A stretch of 64,000 nt of DNA from the NCBI RefSeq assembly GCF_050908995.1, contig NC_135125.1, positions 13,231,011 through 13,295,010 on the forward strand, in the 5' to 3' direction. A model generated the notes under the pieces. The model did no database searches. It had not been told where the DNA came from and saw nothing but the letters and a program-made list of their open reading frames with translations. The position numbers and the translations under genes are program-made. Shown one piece after another: positions 62,414-64,000 of the stretch. The stretch is from Andrena cerasifolii. Its lineage: Eukaryota > Arthropoda > Insecta > Hymenoptera > Andrenidae. How positions within the stretch are numbered: the first letter of the stretch is position 1; every line of letters starts with the position of its first letter.

Positions 62414-64000
62414 TTTACTTTTACTTAGGCATTTATTCTACCCCCTTTGCAACGAACCACTTAGCAATGATTTCATAGATTCTACCGCATTCTGAAAACT
62501 TGCCAGTCAAGTAATGCTACAACTATGTATGTTTACCATTCTAATTAACCAGAGAAAACTAGACTAATCACCCACGACTCATACGATTCTCACATTTGCA
62601 GCAAATCAACAATCCATCTAAATTGAGCTGCATACCTTAGAAAACATTTTCTAAAGTTCCTTTCTCATTTCTCTTTCGCTCCCTTCAGTTTCTCTTCTTA
62701 AAATTCACACCTTCGACTCAGAATCCTAAAATTTTACAGTCCATACTTTCCATTCACTCTAGCATCGAATAATTATCACAAAGCTGCATTTTCTTTGCCG
62801 AAAAGTTGGAGCTTTGGATTATACGTCCACCGATACTGCCAGTGTGTACACGCTGCTCTTAAAACGTTCATTACCGAGAACACATTTGCGTAACAGGGAG
62901 TAACATACGAAAGTGCTTTCTAGTTTGCTCTTGATACGTTGGAAGAATGAAGTTCTTCGCGGGGCGCGTTTACTGTGCCTCGTTTTACACTCACGACCCT
63001 AATTTCCCTATTGTTCGCCAGGTGCGATGTTACGCTTCCAGCGAGGCTGGCTAATTGTAGAGGCAACCGTTGCTCCACTGCTACTACGTGGAAAAGACCC
63101 TGAGCCATATGTATCCGTGCGAAGTGGCGTCGTTCGCCTGAATTAATTAGATTGGCGGGACTTTGTGTGGAAAGTTTAACGGTCGGGGGTGCCTGCAACA
63201 CTTATCGATGTACGTAGACGCGAAGATGCACGTGGGTGGCTAAAACGCGGATGTAAATAGAGTACTAAAGTTAGGTAGAACTACTTAGTTAAGAGACGTA
63301 TCGAAGTTTTAACAGAGGTACCAATGTCCAAGAAGAGACTTGTTTCGAGGATGCTTTGTCTCTTTTGTTTTAGAGCGAATAATTTCTTGTTGTGATGATT
63401 TCAAGTCTGGTTAATAGGGTTCTGTATGCGATGGATAATTGGGACTGTAATTAGTACTGCATTAGGTTTCGAATAATTGATTTTTAACTCTTTGCACTCC
63501 GATTTATTCTGTCACAGATCGAGCAGAGATCCTTTGCGAAATACTGCACTTAATGAATATAAAATTTTGAAATAGGATAGATCATAGTGTCTCTAGCGAT
63601 TTTAGGATTAATTAGGCCAAGTTATGCAGAAACCCTCGAAGTTACAAATATTTAGTTAAACACAGTACCTACGGATCCCATACATTTGTGATCTTTATTT
63701 TGCAAAAAATTTCCAACCCATAGAACAACTCTTACATTATACAATTATTAAAACTGCCAAGCTATAGTTCCATTTTAGGCTTAAAAAAACAAAAACTACA
63801 GACAATTTAAAATAATATTGATTATACTAATTACTATTGTAAAAGTATGACAAGAAATAAAATATACCGAATAGAAATAAAGCTACTTTTCTTTAGCAAT
63901 TAAAATCTTCAAACTAAATTTACTCAATTTCAGATCACTGAGGGTTCGTAGCTATTTGAATAACTTGGCCCAATTATTCATTTAAATCTAGGAAAACACA

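Larger units (their letters stand above)
54952..64000. other. Region downstream of exon D, no firm exon
   Basis: This should be intron or 3' part of the PH-like gene. I found no exon that is convincing in phase, splice signals and sequence together; the best candidate (59304-59365) is given as a finding. Contents: dispersed repeat (55375-55610), inverted-repeat elements (56686-57154, 58056-58260, 60936-61666), a tandem duplication (62221-62413), a TTTATTTATTTATT run at 55219 with a similar one at 57473, and CpG-rich patches at 55880-56300, 58350-58680 and 60230-60660. No poly(A) site could be tied to the gene. Confidence 0.4.

Overview
The window looks like nuclear DNA of an insect. AT-rich non-coding stretches alternate with CpG-rich blocks, splice sites are GT-AG with pyrimidine tracts, introns run to 20 kb, and there are many short inverted-repeat DNA-transposon remnants. 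The abundance of CpG and the transposon types suggest a hymenopteran, but this is inference. There is no sign of bacterial organisation: no ribosome-binding sites, operons or compact genes. Almost every open frame of 60-200 codons is chance.

Only one gene can be argued for. It is on the + strand, spread over about 45 kb, and its exons are joined by reading phase: exon A (about 9324-9501, ends in phase 1), exon B (29166-29278, enters phase 1 and leaves phase 0), an optional 42-nt microexon C (50388-50429, phase 0 to 0) and exon D (54765-54951, enters phase 0, leaves phase 1). The joined peptide begins acidic. It then has a strand pattern like the first strands of a pleckstrin-homology (PH) domain, followed by a Pro-rich and acidic segment. 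I could not identify the gene. The remaining exons must lie beyond exon D, probably outside the window. On the minus strand, 51002-51376 may be an exon of a nested antisense gene; this is weak.

Region by region: 1-9.3 kb is 5' flank, or an intron if upstream exons exist. It holds a candidate short inverted-repeat element (2031-2226), a 600-bp TTCTAGAA minisatellite (4516-5118), a small hairpin (6632-6781) and a clear 220-bp TA-flanked MITE (8080-8299). Intron 1 (9.5-29.2 kb) is plain apart from a dimeric dispersed repeat at 19.45 kb and simple repeats. Intron 2 (29.3-50.4 kb) contains the most striking object: a 2.85-kb TA-flanked DNA transposon (32670-35519). It has 24-bp terminal inverted repeats, inner inverted arms of about 0.7 kb, a nested 167-bp hairpin and an exon-like open frame with a splice donor. 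Intron 2 also holds MITE-like elements at 43.6 and 48.8 kb. Intron 3 (50.4-54.8 kb) has a second copy of the dimeric repeat and a 400-bp foldback. Downstream of exon D are a third copy of the dimeric repeat, inverted-repeat elements at 56.7 and 58.1 kb, a 731-bp TTAA-flanked foldback (60936-61666) and a 96-bp tandem duplication (62.2 kb).

No tRNA, rRNA, recognisable microRNA or CRISPR array was seen by eye. The main theme is a long-intron gene whose introns collect hairpin-forming elements that would be transcribed within its pre-mRNA.
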